A DNA stretch of 64,000 nt from Clostridiales bacterium (lineage in GTDB: Bacteria; Bacillota; Clostridia; Oscillospirales; Acutalibacteraceae): contig JAHZDE010000001.1 of assembly GCA_019422525.1 (NCBI GenBank), positions 434,001 to 498,000 of the forward strand, given 5' to 3'. The notes below the pieces were generated by a model. The model was not told the origin of the DNA, did not search any database, and worked only from the letters and a program-made list of their open reading frames with translations. Positions 8,101 to 18,100 of this stretch are shown piece by piece; positions within the stretch are counted from its first letter, which is position 1, and each line of letters opens with the position of its first letter. A program made the translations under genes and the position numbers.

Positions 8101-9507
8101 TCCATGTCTCCCGGAGGACAGCAGCAATTTGCCGTTCATAACCAAAAACTGGATGCAGATGTAGATGCGACCCTGTTTGATTGGAGTGTAGAGAGCGCTT
8201 ATCCCGATTGGTACGGGGAGATTTCCTCCGCAGATACAAAGATTGATGAGAATGGTCTCCTTGTGCTTGGAGAGGATGAGGAGTGCATGGCCATCAATGT
8301 GATTTGCACCAATAAGGAAACAGGTGCTTCCTACAGCGTTACCGTATATAACTTCAGCTGGTACTCCATTCAGAGCGAAGATGAGGCTCTGACAATGGCC
8401 GAGATGCCGCAGGCAAATGCAGCACCGAAGGCAGACGAAATTTCTCAGGAAGTCACTTGGACAGTGGAAGGCGCAACGAGCAAGAACACCACCATTGATC
8501 AGGATGGTAACCTGACTATCGCAGACGGCGAGAAGGCAGCAGTCTTGGTTGTGAGAGCAACCTCTGTAGCCGACCCGAGCAAGAGCGGTGTGTCTTATGT
8601 GACCGTAACCCCCAGCAAGAGCATTCTGCGTACCACCTATGAGTATGCGCTGACCCTGAGCACTGAAGGCGTTGTAGACAGCGCAGTGAAGTACTTTGAA
8701 GACGCCAAGACAGCAGCCAAGGCAGTTCTGGACAATCCTGATGCAACAGCAGAAGAGATTGACACTGCATGGGACAACCTGCTGGATGGCATTTGGGGTC
8801 TGGGACTCACCAAGGGCGACAAGACCGTGCTGGAGCAGCTGATTGCCAAGGCAGACGAGATGGTAGAAAACGTCAATATGTACGTGGAAACCAATTGGAG
8901 CCAGCTGGAAGAAGCTCTGGCAGCAGCCAAGGAAGTTTACAACGATGGCGATGCTATGGATGATGACATCGAGCCTGCAGCAGAAGCCTTGCTGAACGCC
9001 ATTATGGCCCAGAGATATAAGGCCGACAAGAGCATCCTGAATGACTTGGTGAACAAGGCTAATGAGATGGATGTGAGCGGCTATACCGCAGAGAGCGTGG
9101 CTGTATTCAAGGCAGCATTGTATAACGCAAATCTGGTACTGGCAGACGAGAGCCTGAGCGAAGATGACCAGGCAGTAGTAGATGAGGCAGTAGCAGAGCT
9201 GAATGAGGCAATCGAGAATCTGAGCGCTGACACCAGTGAGCCTTCCACCGATGATGGCAAGGATGACGGCAGCAGCACAGAAGATAATAGCAGCAATACC
9301 GATGACACCAGCAAGCCGGACAGCACAACTTCTGATACGGATACTTCCAAGGGCGACAGCACAACAAGCACCACGTCCAAAGATGATTCCGCAGCTGAGA
9401 CAGCTCCGACAACTGGCGACAACAGCGTACTGCCTTTGTTCGCAGTGGCAGCAGTGGTAACCGCTGGTCTGGGTTTGGTAGTGCTGAAGAAAAAAGAAAA
9501 TGCCTGA
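4462..9507 (+). CDS. Wall-anchored GH85 endo-beta-N-acetylglucosaminidase, paralogue 1
   Basis: A 1681-aa secreted enzyme expected to cut the GlcNAc-GlcNAc core of N-glycans on host glycoproteins. Signal peptide 1-28 ends FALA. GH85 barrel about 85-400, with FNFWQYTDYYGSWHG, then FDGWFINQEE, giving the catalytic Asn-x-Glu pair N231/E233. A beta-sandwich lies at about 525-650 and Fn3-like domains at 655-945. Several bacterial Ig-like repeats (WSVSGA, ENGVL patterns) span about 946-1385, and three FIVAR helical repeats about 1386-1590. A Thr/Ser/Asp-rich wall-spanning linker follows, then PTTGD, a hydrophobic helix and KKKENA, a non-LPXTG sortase signal. The start has AAGGAGG upstream and is shared with its paralogues. 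First of four tandem family members, each with its own promoter and terminator. It lacks the F5/8C module of paralogue 2. Confidence 0.93.
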   Translation: MKKTAKKVLAAFLALAITASSMPFALASDTLPYLGESARGENQPYQHGYRAEDFLDWSPETDPYSEYLRARIPLQDRNAALAATQANPELSPETQWFTLAGDYGNAFFDSYPYTNEFSQYLFNFWQYTDYYGSWHGMPTEEVPEEMYEDERGVNDAWQYRKFEFGLVNMPNPGYTNAAHKNGVLSIGCIFLPRTGLKHTVFLTQDEDGNFPYAEKLIELCEYYGFDGWFINQEETIPAGDVDLYKGFMKQMRDAGLYIQWYDSVVDPSGRVSYQNEFNSSNSPFVVEDGVQYSDSIFLNYWWNHSMLSSSADHAVSLGVDPLDVVFAGIEAGGDRWSQGYDLRDNIGEDGQPMNSIASLGSEFVHDGLDEDLDNGTNDNVAMRREKDEFQWMTFERERRWWSGPFQDPSEASYTADRSTYPQDETIGVGTRENQNFDGVAAYITERSVINGDTFVTSFNTGHGLEYRIGGEVSNSDEWSNIIIQDILPTWQWWFETDGTKLNADFDYGPEYKKNYDNGKEDVLGNEGSFDFDLVGAYQGGSSLVVYGAVDAENFLHLYKTDLDVAEDTQVALTFKKSSEDDVAMKLGLIFEDDTDTVVKLDVADSAAKSDEWVTSTVDLSAYAGRKVAAMGLVFDGTAEDYQMNIGKLAYTTGAAEKPATPTGFTIDKAYDTDEMYVSWDMADYDEVKQYNLYAMKDGKEIYLGGTYDEVFYIKDLEDAIADSTGTVISDVTVTPSNLKAEAGSTVSFDAVVSGATQTAGEVTLVLKAVSEDGTESDGAVVTHNYNEGVSNIEVTAEDGKLNVTWEGGQADVAVTKEYSTDDRTWTASGNNGCTVEVPTGADADYARYTMTITTPSGVVTTYDGRMDDSYCKPYTGKVAANGTLEVPLAKDWYQMVYKTVTNGEESAESTITRYSDNMPSIRSSVDSVMIKLIDYRGNESEWVTIPNLISVSVAADGESVEAGQSIQMKATVKNYAETDAVTWSVSGAKDPTTAIDENGVLYIGEEECASSVSVTATSVENTTVSGSTNVAVVAITKIRPEGGELYCGESQQYIVEKSGKPMPINNYTWDIVGADSLKEGTSITENGYLTIGMSETAASVTIRATKKDTDLIYTTKINILPVYELSAESTSAYPGDTVAVSVEKMGEVVPAEQYTWTVEGAENEGTVVENGVLTIAEGETSKAVEVKAMDADGNSFSTTISINDLYALTPSYASMSPGGQQQFAVHNQKLDADVDATLFDWSVESAYPDWYGEISSADTKIDENGLLVLGEDEECMAINVICTNKETGASYSVTVYNFSWYSIQSEDEALTMAEMPQANAAPKADEISQEVTWTVEGATSKNTTIDQDGNLTIADGEKAAVLVVRATSVADPSKSGVSYVTVTPSKSILRTTYEYALTLSTEGVVDSAVKYFEDAKTAAKAVLDNPDATAEEIDTAWDNLLDGIWGLGLTKGDKTVLEQLIAKADEMVENVNMYVETNWSQLEEALAAAKEVYNDGDAMDDDIEPAAEALLNAIMAQRYKADKSILNDLVNKANEMDVSGYTAESVAVFKAALYNANLVLADESLSEDDQAVVDEAVAELNEAIENLSADTSEPSTDDGKDDGSSTEDNSSNTDDTSKPDSTTSDTDTSKGDSTTSTTSKDDSAAETAPTTGDNSVLPLFAVAAVVTAGLGLVVLKKKENA
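5545..6605 (+). repeat. Long direct repeat block B, copy 1 (matches 10995-12055)
   Basis: About 1061 bases that look identical to 10995-12055, encoding the end of the GH85 barrel, the beta-sandwich and the first Fn3-like domain. The roughly 400 bases before it (5139-5544) clearly differ between the two genes. Confidence 0.85.
8458..9236 (+). repeat. Long direct repeat block C, copy 1 (matches 13854-14632)
   Basis: About 779 bases that look identical to 13854-14632, encoding the last Ig-like domain and the FIVAR repeats. The offset to its partner differs from that of blocks A and B because the middle regions of the two genes have unequal length. Confidence 0.85.
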
Positions 9508-9561
9508 TTGCTGTAAGTAGTATTGATGATACTTTACAGAGTTAAATAGGTATCCTTGAGA

Positions 9562-9606
9562 GGGGTCCCATTGTAAAATTATTTACAGTGGGACCCTTTT
9601 TATATC
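9562..9606 (+). terminator. Terminator of GH85 paralogue 1
   Basis: GGGTCCCA-TGTAAA pairs with TTTACAGTGGGACCC and is followed by TTTTTA. The remaining intergenic sequence to 9776 is AT-rich; a short open frame there (9588-9857) has no ribosome binding site or family features. Confidence 0.85.
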
Positions 9607-9776
9607 AAAATCAGTATAGGATTATTTGTAGAGATAGTGAAATAGTACAAATTTATAGGGGAATCTTTGACCAATGTGCAACATCCAACAAACGCAAAAA
9701 ATGTCTTGTTTTTGCAATGTACGTCTATAAAACAGATGATAAAAATCATAAAAATAGTGATTTTGCAATAAAACAT

Positions 9777-9881
9777 AATATTTTTAGGAATAAAACTAAT
9801 GTTTTTGATATGGTTAGCTGTCTATGTATTTTTTATAATCGAATTGTAAACAATTGACCGGTTTTCTGGAGTACGTGTCAA
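9777..9881 (+). promoter_or_regulatory. GH85 promoter/leader module 2
   Basis: Direct repeats AATATTTTT (9777) and AATGTTTTT (9798) are 21 bases apart, followed four bases later by TGGTTA (9811-9816), a 17-base spacer and TATAAT (9834-9839). The leader inverted repeat TTGAC-N18-GTCAA is at 9854-9881. Spacing is identical to the other three modules. Confidence 0.7.
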
Positions 9882-10588
9882 AAGTTTTTAGTATCGTAAG
9901 GAGGAAAAGCAATGAAGAAAACAGCCAAAAAAGTTCTCGCGGCGTTTTTGGCACTGGCAATCACGGCGAGCTCCATGCCGTTTGCACTGGCCAGTGATAC
10001 GCTTCCCTATTTGGGAGAAAGCGCCCGCGGAGAAAACCAGCCCTATCAGCATGGCTATCGTGCTGAGGATTTCCTGGACTGGAGCCCTGAGACGGACCCG
10101 TACAGTGAGTATCTGAGAGCCCGGATTCCCCTGCAGGACCGTAATGCAGCTTTGGCAGCAACCCAGGCAAACCCGGAGCTGAGTCCTGAAACCCAGTGGT
10201 TTACCCTGGCAGGCGACTATGGAAATGCATTCTTTGACAGCTATCCTTATACCAACGAGTTCAGCCAGTATCTGTTCAATTTCTGGCAGTATACCGACTA
10301 CTATGGCTCCTGGCATGGAATGCCGACCGAAGAAGTGCCGGAAGAAATGTATGAGGACGAGCGCGGCGTTAATGACGCTTGGCAGTACCGGAAGTTTGAG
10401 TTTGGTCTGGTGAATATGCCGAACCCCGGCTACACCAATGCAGCCCATAAGAACGGCGTATTGTCTATCGGATGTATCTTCCTGCCCCGTACCGGTTTGA
10501 AGCACACGGTGTTTTTGACCCAGGATGAGGACGGAAACTTCCCCTATGCAGAAAAGCTTATCGAGCTGTGTGAGTATTATGGTTTCGA
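9825..10588 (+). repeat. Long direct repeat block A, copy 2
   Basis: Partner of 4375-5138, offset 5450 bases. The match begins inside the promoter and ends just before the codons for the catalytic loop. Confidence 0.85.
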
Positions 10589-13500
10589 CGGCTGGTTCAT
10601 CAACCAGGAAGAGACCATCCCTGCAGGCGATGTGGAGCTGTACAAGGGCTTTATGAAGCAGATGCGCGATGCAGGTCTGTACATTCAGTGGTATGATTCC
10701 ATAAACAATGCTACTGGCGGCCTGACCTATCAGAATGAATTCAACAGCGTAAACGCACCTTTTATTGCAGAAGGTGATACTCAGTATTCTGATTCTATCT
10801 TCTTGAACTACTGGTGGAATAACAACAAACTGACATCTTCCGCCAACTATGCGGAGTCTCTGAACCTGAATCCCCTGGAAGTTGTATTTGCAGGTATTGA
10901 GGCTGGTGGCGACCGCTGGGGACAGCAGTATGATCTGCGTAATAACATTGGCGAAGATGGCCAGCCCATGAACTCCATCGCATCTCTGGGTTCCGAGTTT
11001 GTCCATGACGGACTGGACGAAGACCTGGACAACGGCACCAATGATAACGTGGCAATGCGCCGTGAGAAGGACGAATTCCAGTGGATGACCTTCGAACGTG
11101 AACGCAGATGGTGGTCCGGACCCTTCCAGGATCCTTCTGAGGCCAGCTACACTGCCGACCGCTCCACTTATCCACAGGACGAAACCATTGGCGTTGGTAC
11201 CCGTGAGAATCAGAACTTCGACGGTGTTGCAGCCTACATCACCGAACGTTCCGTCATCAACGGCGACACCTTTGTGACCAGCTTTAACACCGGTCACGGT
11301 TTGGAATACCGCATCGGCGGCGAAGTATCCAACAGCGACGAATGGTCCAACATTATTATTCAGGACATCCTGCCGACCTGGCAGTGGTGGTTTGAGACCG
11401 ACGGCACCAAGCTGAATGCAGATTTCGACTATGGTCCTGAGTACAAGAAGAACTATGACAACGGTAAGGAAGACGTACTGGGCAACGAAGGCAGCTTCGA
11501 TTTTGACCTGGTAGGCGCATATCAGGGCGGTTCCTCTCTGGTAGTCTATGGCGCAGTAGATGCAGAGAACTTCCTGCACCTGTACAAGACCGACCTGGAT
11601 GTAGCAGAGGATACGCAGGTAGCTTTGACCTTTAAGAAGAGCTCCGAAGATGACGTAGCTATGAAGCTGGGCCTGATCTTCGAGGATGACACCGATACCG
11701 TTGTAAAGCTGGATGTTGCAGATTCCGCAGCAAAGAGCGACGAGTGGGTAACCTCCACAGTGGACCTGTCCGCTTATGCTGGCAGAAAGGTAGCAGCAAT
11801 GGGTCTGGTATTCGATGGCACCGCTGAAGATTATCAGATGAACATTGGCAAACTGGCCTACACCACTGGCGCAGCAGAGAAGCCTGCAACTCCCACCGGA
11901 TTCACCATTGACAAGGCATACGATACGGATGAAATGTATGTATCCTGGGATATGGCTGATTATGATGAAGTAAAGCAGTACAACCTGTACGCTATGAAGG
12001 ACGGCAAGGAAATTTACCTTGGCGGTACTTATGACGAAGTATTCTACATCAAGGACTTGGAAGATGCTATCGAAAATAGCACTGGCACTGCGGTTTCTGG
12101 TGTAACCGTAACCCCCGGTAACCTGAAGGCCGAGGCTGGCAGCACGGTATCCTTTGACGCAGTGGTTTCTGGTGCTACGCAGACCGCCGGCGAAGTGACT
12201 CTGGTATTGAAGGCCGTGTCCGAAGATGGAACCGAGAGTGACGGAGCAGTTGTGAACCACAACTACAATGAGGGCGTCAGCAACATCGAAGTCACCGCAG
12301 AAGACGGAAAGCTGAATGTGACTTGGGAAGGCGGCCAGGCAGATGTGGCAGTCACCAAGGAATACAGCACAGACGACCGCACATGGACGGCATCTGGCAA
12401 CAATGGCTGCACAGTGGAAGTTCCCACCGGAGCAGACGCTGACTATGCTCGTTATACCATGACCATTACCACACCTTCCGGAGTTGTGACCACTTATGAC
12501 GGTCGGATGGATGACAGCTACTGCAAGCCGTATACCGGAAAGGTATCTGCAAACGGTACGCTGGAGGTTCCGCTGGCAAAAGACTGGTACCAGATGGTCT
12601 ATAAGACTGTGACCAATGGTGTTGAAAGCGCAGAAAAGACCATTACACGCTATAACAGCAATATGCCCAATGTAAGCGGTGCTGATGCCGTTATGGTTAA
12701 ATTGATTGACTATCGTGGAAATGAGTCCGAATGGACAGTAACCGGAGATGGTTTGGCGATTACTACAGCGGATTCTTCTGTTTATAATGGAGATTCCGTA
12801 TCCTTTGAAGCAAGTTATATGGGTCAGGCAGTGGATGCAGCCGATTGTAAGTGGAGTGTTTCTTCCACTGATGATACAGAGCTGAATGAAGCTACCAGTG
12901 TCGAGAACGGTGTTCTTACGGTTGCTGCGGATGAGCAGGCTACTTCTATTCGCGTTACTGCTTCTTATGAAGATGAAACCGCTTCTGTTGTAGTGAATGT
13001 AAAATATCCTCTCTCTATTTCGGCTTCTTCCGCTACCGTACTGCAGGGCGGCACAGTAGACCTTACTGCATCTTATAAAACAGATACAGTCGACAATGGC
13101 GAAATCACCTGGTCTATGGAAGGTGCTGCATCTGCTGAAACAACCTTGGAAAATGGAGTTTTGACCGTTGCCCGTGATGAATCGGCTTCCACTATTACGG
13201 TGAATGCTTCTTATGAGGCAGATGGAAATGTTTGGACCGATTCTTACAATGTGATGATTCAGGAAAATATGGGTGACCATTTGGCTGCTGTGGTAGTAGG
13301 AGCTTCTGGTTCCCCCGCTTCCGCCAATGAGACTCCCGACAAGGCTGTTGATGGTGAAGACAGCACAAAGTGGTGTGTTGACAAAGCTGAAAACGGCTGG
13401 ATTGTTCTGGATTTGCAGAATGTATACACCATTTCCGGATGGCGTACAGTCCATGGAGAATATTCCGATAAGGATGCCGGTTTCAATACTGTAAAATTTG

Positions 13501-14849
13501 CTTTGGAAGTTTTGAAGGACGCTGACGCCACTGCCGAGCAGCTGGCAGATAGCGACTATTTGGCCAATAACGATAATTGGGTAGAAGTTGACCTGGTGGA
13601 CAACTCCAACGGAGATCAAATTGCACCCTATACTGCAGAAAATGCAGGCGAGTGTGTACGGAGTCTGTCTGAAAATGTAACTGGCAGATATTTCCGTGTC
13701 CGTATTGACGATTCCACCGCTAACCAGTGGACCGCCATTCGCCTCCATGAAATTCAGTTGTTTGAGGCTGATTCCACCGAGGCTCTGACGATGGCCGAGA
13801 TGCCGCAGGCAAATGCAGCACCGAAGGCAGACGAGATTTCTCAGGAAGTCACCTGGACAGTGGAAGGCGCAACGAGCAAGAACACCACCATTGATCAGGA
13901 TGGTAACCTGACTATCGCAGACGGCGAGAAGGCAGCAGTCTTGGTTGTGAGAGCAACCTCTGTAGCCGACCCGAGCAAGAGCGGTGTGTCTTATGTGACC
14001 GTAACCCCCAGCAAGAGCATTCTGCGTACCACCTATGAGTATGCGCTGACCCTGAGCACTGAAGGCGTTGTAGACAGCGCAGTGAAGTACTTTGAAGACG
14101 CCAAGACAGCAGCCAAGGCAGTTCTGGACAATCCTGATGCAACAGCAGAAGAGATTGACACTGCATGGGACAACCTGCTGGATGGCATTTGGGGTCTGGG
14201 ACTCACCAAGGGCGACAAGACCGTGCTGGAGCAGCTGATTGCCAAGGCAGACGAGATGGTAGAAAACGTCAATATGTACGTGGAAACCAATTGGAGCCAG
14301 CTGGAAGAAGCTCTGGCAGCAGCCAAGGAAGTTTACAACGATGGCGATGCTATGGATGATGACATCGAGCCTGCAGCAGAAGCCTTGCTGAACGCCATTA
14401 TGGCCCAGAGATATAAGGCCGACAAGAGCATCCTGAATGACTTGGTGAACAAGGCTAATGAGATGGATGTGAGCGGCTATACCGCAGAGAGCGTGGCTGT
14501 ATTCAAGGCAGCATTGTATAACGCAAATCTGGTACTGGCAGACGAGAGCCTGAGCGAAGATGACCAGGCAGTAGTAGATGAGGCAGTAGCAGAGCTGAAT
14601 GAGGCAATCGAGAATCTGAGCGCTGACACCAGCAAGCCTTCCACCGATGATGGCAAGGATGATGATACAACTTCTGATGCGGATACTTCTAAGGGCGACA
14701 GCACAACAGGTACCACGTCCAAAGATGATACCGCAACAGAGAGCACTCCGACCACTGGCGATAACAGTGTACTGCCCTTGTTTGCAGTGGCAGCAGTGGT
14801 AACCGCCGGCTTGGGTTTGGTAGTGTTGAAGAAAAAAGAAAATGCCTGA
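9912..14849 (+). CDS. Wall-anchored GH85 endo-beta-N-acetylglucosaminidase, paralogue 2
   Basis: A 1645-aa mosaic relative of the preceding gene. The signal peptide and the first part of the GH85 barrel are the same, and the catalytic N231/E233 of FINQEE is kept. Residues about 265-345, part of the barrel after the catalytic strand, are replaced by a clearly different version (DSINNATGG, WWNNNKLTSS), which may alter glycan recognition. The barrel end, beta-sandwich and first Fn3 domain are again shared. Ig-like repeats lie at about 942-1116. About 1120-1288 is an F5/8 type C carbohydrate-binding module (ends GRYFRVRIDD, IRLHEIQLFE) absent from paralogue 1. The protein then rejoins the shared Ig and FIVAR region, a shorter linker, and PTTGD plus a membrane helix and KKKENA. 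It has its own promoter module and terminator. Confidence 0.93.
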   Translation: MKKTAKKVLAAFLALAITASSMPFALASDTLPYLGESARGENQPYQHGYRAEDFLDWSPETDPYSEYLRARIPLQDRNAALAATQANPELSPETQWFTLAGDYGNAFFDSYPYTNEFSQYLFNFWQYTDYYGSWHGMPTEEVPEEMYEDERGVNDAWQYRKFEFGLVNMPNPGYTNAAHKNGVLSIGCIFLPRTGLKHTVFLTQDEDGNFPYAEKLIELCEYYGFDGWFINQEETIPAGDVELYKGFMKQMRDAGLYIQWYDSINNATGGLTYQNEFNSVNAPFIAEGDTQYSDSIFLNYWWNNNKLTSSANYAESLNLNPLEVVFAGIEAGGDRWGQQYDLRNNIGEDGQPMNSIASLGSEFVHDGLDEDLDNGTNDNVAMRREKDEFQWMTFERERRWWSGPFQDPSEASYTADRSTYPQDETIGVGTRENQNFDGVAAYITERSVINGDTFVTSFNTGHGLEYRIGGEVSNSDEWSNIIIQDILPTWQWWFETDGTKLNADFDYGPEYKKNYDNGKEDVLGNEGSFDFDLVGAYQGGSSLVVYGAVDAENFLHLYKTDLDVAEDTQVALTFKKSSEDDVAMKLGLIFEDDTDTVVKLDVADSAAKSDEWVTSTVDLSAYAGRKVAAMGLVFDGTAEDYQMNIGKLAYTTGAAEKPATPTGFTIDKAYDTDEMYVSWDMADYDEVKQYNLYAMKDGKEIYLGGTYDEVFYIKDLEDAIENSTGTAVSGVTVTPGNLKAEAGSTVSFDAVVSGATQTAGEVTLVLKAVSEDGTESDGAVVNHNYNEGVSNIEVTAEDGKLNVTWEGGQADVAVTKEYSTDDRTWTASGNNGCTVEVPTGADADYARYTMTITTPSGVVTTYDGRMDDSYCKPYTGKVSANGTLEVPLAKDWYQMVYKTVTNGVESAEKTITRYNSNMPNVSGADAVMVKLIDYRGNESEWTVTGDGLAITTADSSVYNGDSVSFEASYMGQAVDAADCKWSVSSTDDTELNEATSVENGVLTVAADEQATSIRVTASYEDETASVVVNVKYPLSISASSATVLQGGTVDLTASYKTDTVDNGEITWSMEGAASAETTLENGVLTVARDESASTITVNASYEADGNVWTDSYNVMIQENMGDHLAAVVVGASGSPASANETPDKAVDGEDSTKWCVDKAENGWIVLDLQNVYTISGWRTVHGEYSDKDAGFNTVKFALEVLKDADATAEQLADSDYLANNDNWVEVDLVDNSNGDQIAPYTAENAGECVRSLSENVTGRYFRVRIDDSTANQWTAIRLHEIQLFEADSTEALTMAEMPQANAAPKADEISQEVTWTVEGATSKNTTIDQDGNLTIADGEKAAVLVVRATSVADPSKSGVSYVTVTPSKSILRTTYEYALTLSTEGVVDSAVKYFEDAKTAAKAVLDNPDATAEEIDTAWDNLLDGIWGLGLTKGDKTVLEQLIAKADEMVENVNMYVETNWSQLEEALAAAKEVYNDGDAMDDDIEPAAEALLNAIMAQRYKADKSILNDLVNKANEMDVSGYTAESVAVFKAALYNANLVLADESLSEDDQAVVDEAVAELNEAIENLSADTSKPSTDDGKDDDTTSDADTSKGDSTTGTTSKDDTATESTPTTGDNSVLPLFAVAAVVTAGLGLVVLKKKENA
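10995..12055 (+). repeat. Long direct repeat block B, copy 2
   Basis: Partner of 5545-6605, offset 5450 bases, encoding the barrel end, beta-sandwich and first Fn3-like domain. Confidence 0.85.
13854..14632 (+). repeat. Long direct repeat block C, copy 2
   Basis: Partner of 8458-9236, offset 5396 bases, encoding the last Ig-like domain and FIVAR repeats. Confidence 0.85.
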
Positions 14850-14902
14850 TTGCTGTAAGCGATATTGATGATACTTTGCAGAATTAAATAGGCATCTATA
14901 AG

Positions 14903-14943
14903 AGGGCCCTCACTGTAAAATTTTGCAGTGAGGGCCATTTTTA
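14903..14943 (+). terminator. Terminator of GH85 paralogue 2
   Basis: GGCCCTCACTG pairs with CAGTGAGGGCC, followed by ATTTTTAT. It lies at the same place, relative to the stop codon, as the terminators of the other paralogues. The rest of the gap up to 15060 is AT-rich with no gene. Confidence 0.82.
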
Positions 14944-15060
14944 TCGGAATTTGGAAAATGTAGCACATCAAACAGCTGCCATAGTTGTCTTTTTAACCGC
15001 AATATATGCCTATAAAATTGAAGATGAAAAGAAAAAAATAGCAATTTTGTAGTAAAATAT

Positions 15061-15164
15061 AACGTTTTTAGGAATAAAACTAACGTTTTTGATATGGTTA
15101 CGAGACTGTGTATTTTTTATAATCAATTTGTAAACATTGACCGGTTTCCTGGAGTACGTGTCAA
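15061..15164 (+). promoter_or_regulatory. GH85 promoter/leader module 3
   Basis: Direct repeats AACGTTTTT at 15061 and 15082 (21-base period), TGGTTA at 15095-15100, 17-base spacer, TATAAT at 15118-15123, and TTGAC-N18-GTCAA at 15137-15164. This copy best fits the LytTR half-site pattern (AACGTT core). Confidence 0.72.
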
Positions 15165-15192
15165 AAGTTTAACATCATAAGGAGGCAAAGCA

Positions 15193-18100
15193 ATGAAAAA
15201 GACGGCAAGAAAAGTAATCGCGGCATTTCTGGCCTTGGCGGTCACAGCAGGAGCTCTGCCCATGGCACTGGCCAGCGATACGCTTCCCTATTTGGGAGAA
15301 AGCGCACGCGGCGAGAATCAGCCCTTCCAGCACGGTTATCGTGCGGAGGATTTCCTGGATTGGAGTCCCGAGACAGACCCCTATGCAGAATATCTGCGGG
15401 CACAAGTTCCCCTTCAGGATCGCAACGCAGCCCTAACAGCAACCCAGGCTAATCCGGAGTTGAGCCCGGAGACCCAGTGGTTTACCCTGGCAGGTGACTA
15501 TGGCAATGCATTCTTTGATAGCTACCCCTATACCAATGAGTTCAGCCAGTATCTGTTCAATTTCTGGCAGTATACTGACTACTATGGTTCTTGGCATGGC
15601 ATGCCCACCGAAGAAGTACCGGAAGAAATGTATCAGGACGAACGCGGCGTCAATGACGCTTGGCAGTACCGGAAGTTTGAGTTTGGCCTGATCAATATGC
15701 CGAACCCCGGCTACACCAATGCAGCCCATAAGAACGGCGTATTGTCCATTGGCTGTATCTTCCTGCCCCGTACGGGCCTGAAGCATACGGTGCTTTTGAC
15801 CCAGGACGAGAATGGTAACTACCCCTATGCAGACAAACTTATTGAGATGTGCGAATACTATGGATTTGACGGCTACTTCATCAACCAGGAAGAGACCATT
15901 CCTGCCGGCGATGTGGAGCTGTACAAGGGCTTTATGAAGCAGATGCGCGATGCAGGCCTGTACATCCAGTGGTATGATTCCATCAATAACAACGACGGTA
16001 CTCTGATTTATGAGAACGAGTTTACCGACATCAACTCCCCCTTCGTAGCAGAGGACGGCGTCCAGTATTCTGACTCCATCTTCCTGAACTACTGGTGGAA
16101 TCATGATATGCTGACTAGTTCCGCTGAACATGCCCAGTCTTTGAATTTGAACCCTCTGGACGTAGTATTTACAGGTATCGAGGCTGGCGGCGATCGCTGG
16201 AGCCAGCGGTATGACCTGCGCGACAACATTGACAACAATCCTGACAACAACCTTCCAGATGGCCAGCCTATGAACTCCATCGCTTCTCTGGGCTCCGAGT
16301 TTGTCCATGACGGACTGGATGAGGACCTGGACAACGGCACCAACAACAATGTTGCTATGCGCCGTGAAAAGGACGAGTTCCAGTGGATGACCTTCGAGCG
16401 TGAGCGCAGATGGTGGTCCGGACCCTTCCAGGATCCTTCCGAGGCCAGCTATGAAGCCGACCGTTCCACTTATCCGCAGGACGAAGCCATTGGCGTTGGC
16501 ACCCGTGAGGATCAGGACTTCGACGGTGTTGCAGCCTATATCACCGAGCGTTCTGTCATCAACGGCGACACCTTTGTCACCAGCTTCAACACCGGCCATG
16601 GCCTGGAGTATGCTATTAATGGCGAGATCTCCAACAGCCACGAATGGTCCAACATCAACATTCAGGACATCCTGCCTACCTGGCAGTGGTGGATTGATAC
16701 TGAAGGCCAAAAGCTGGATGTAGACTTTGACTATGGCACCCAGTACAAGAAGAACTATGACAATGGACAGGAAGATGTCCTGGGCAACGAAGGCAGCTTT
16801 GACTTTGACTTGGTAGGCGCTTACAACGGCGGCTCCTCTCTGGTTGTCTATGGCGCAATCGACGCTGAGAACTTCCTGCACCTGTATAAGACCGACCTGG
16901 ATGTTGCCGATGGCACAAAGGTTGACCTGACCTTTAAGAAGACCTCTGAAGATGACGTCGCTATGAAGCTGGGCCTGATCTTCGAGGATGACACCGATAC
17001 CGTTGTAAAGCTGGATGTTGCTGATTCCGCTGCTAAGAGCGACGAGTGGGTAACCTCCACTGTGGATCTGTCTGCTTATGCCGGCAAGAAGGTCGCTGCT
17101 ATGGGTCTGGTATTCGATGGCACCGCTGAAGATTATCAGATCAATATTGGCAAGCTGGCCTATACCACTGGCGCAGCTCAGAAGCCCGCTGCTCCCACCG
17201 GCCTGACCATCGACAAGGCTTATGATACCGGCGAAATGTACATCTCCTGGGATCTGGCTTCCTATGACAACGTGAAGCAGTACAATGTTTATGCTGTGAT
17301 CAACGGCGAAGAAATGTACATGGGCGGCATTTATGACAATGTGTACTACATTAAGGACATGTATGACGCCAAGGGCGTTGTCACCATTAAGGTGAAGGCT
17401 GTTGCCGAAGACGGAACTGAGAGCGACGCTGCTACAGTCGATTATGACTACAGCAAGGCTGTTTCTGATGTAGAAGTAAAGGCAATTGACGGCAGCTTGC
17501 TCATTAACTGGGATGCCGCTGCTGGCCTTAACGGTGAGACCGTTATCAACGTAACCAAGGAATACACCGGCGAAGCTGAGCCCGAGGTTTATTCCGTAAC
17601 CGCAGCTGCTGGAAAGAACGCTGTTGTTCTTGATGTTCCCTCCGGCGCTGACGCTGACTATGCACGCTATACCATGACCATTACTACTGCCGGCGGCGAA
17701 ACCGTCACCTATGACGGACGCTTGGACGACAGCTATGCAAAGCACTATAATCCTGGTATCTATGGCGGCAGACTGGCTGTGCCGCTGGCCAAGGATTGGT
17801 ACAAGATGACTTACACCATTGACGGTGGCGAAGCCCAGACGGTGGTACGTTACAGCAACAATATGCCTACAGTCGCTTCGGATGCTTCCGGCATCTATGC
17901 AGTAACGCTGGAAGACTATCGCGGCAATGTTTCTGAGACAGTCGTGTTCTCCGTGAAGGATGGCGCTATCGAGGAATTCGATAAGACCGAGCTGCAGGCT
18001 GCTATTGCAGAGGCAGAAAAAGTGGATACCGGTCTGTATACCGAGGAGACAGTAGCAGTCTTTACGGAAGCACTGGCAAACGCCAAGGAAGTGGCCGACA

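Noticed and set aside
9588..9857. 89-codon plus-strand frame between GH85 paralogues 1 and 2
   Set aside because: It begins in the terminator and covers the conserved promoter repeats; composition is that of AT-rich intergenic DNA and no ribosome binding site is seen.
9888..13748. 1286-codon minus-strand frame opposite GH85 paralogue 2 (similar ones at 4438-7362 and 15433-17745)
   Set aside because: Same cause as above; the sense strand carries clear GH85, Ig-like and binding-module sequences.
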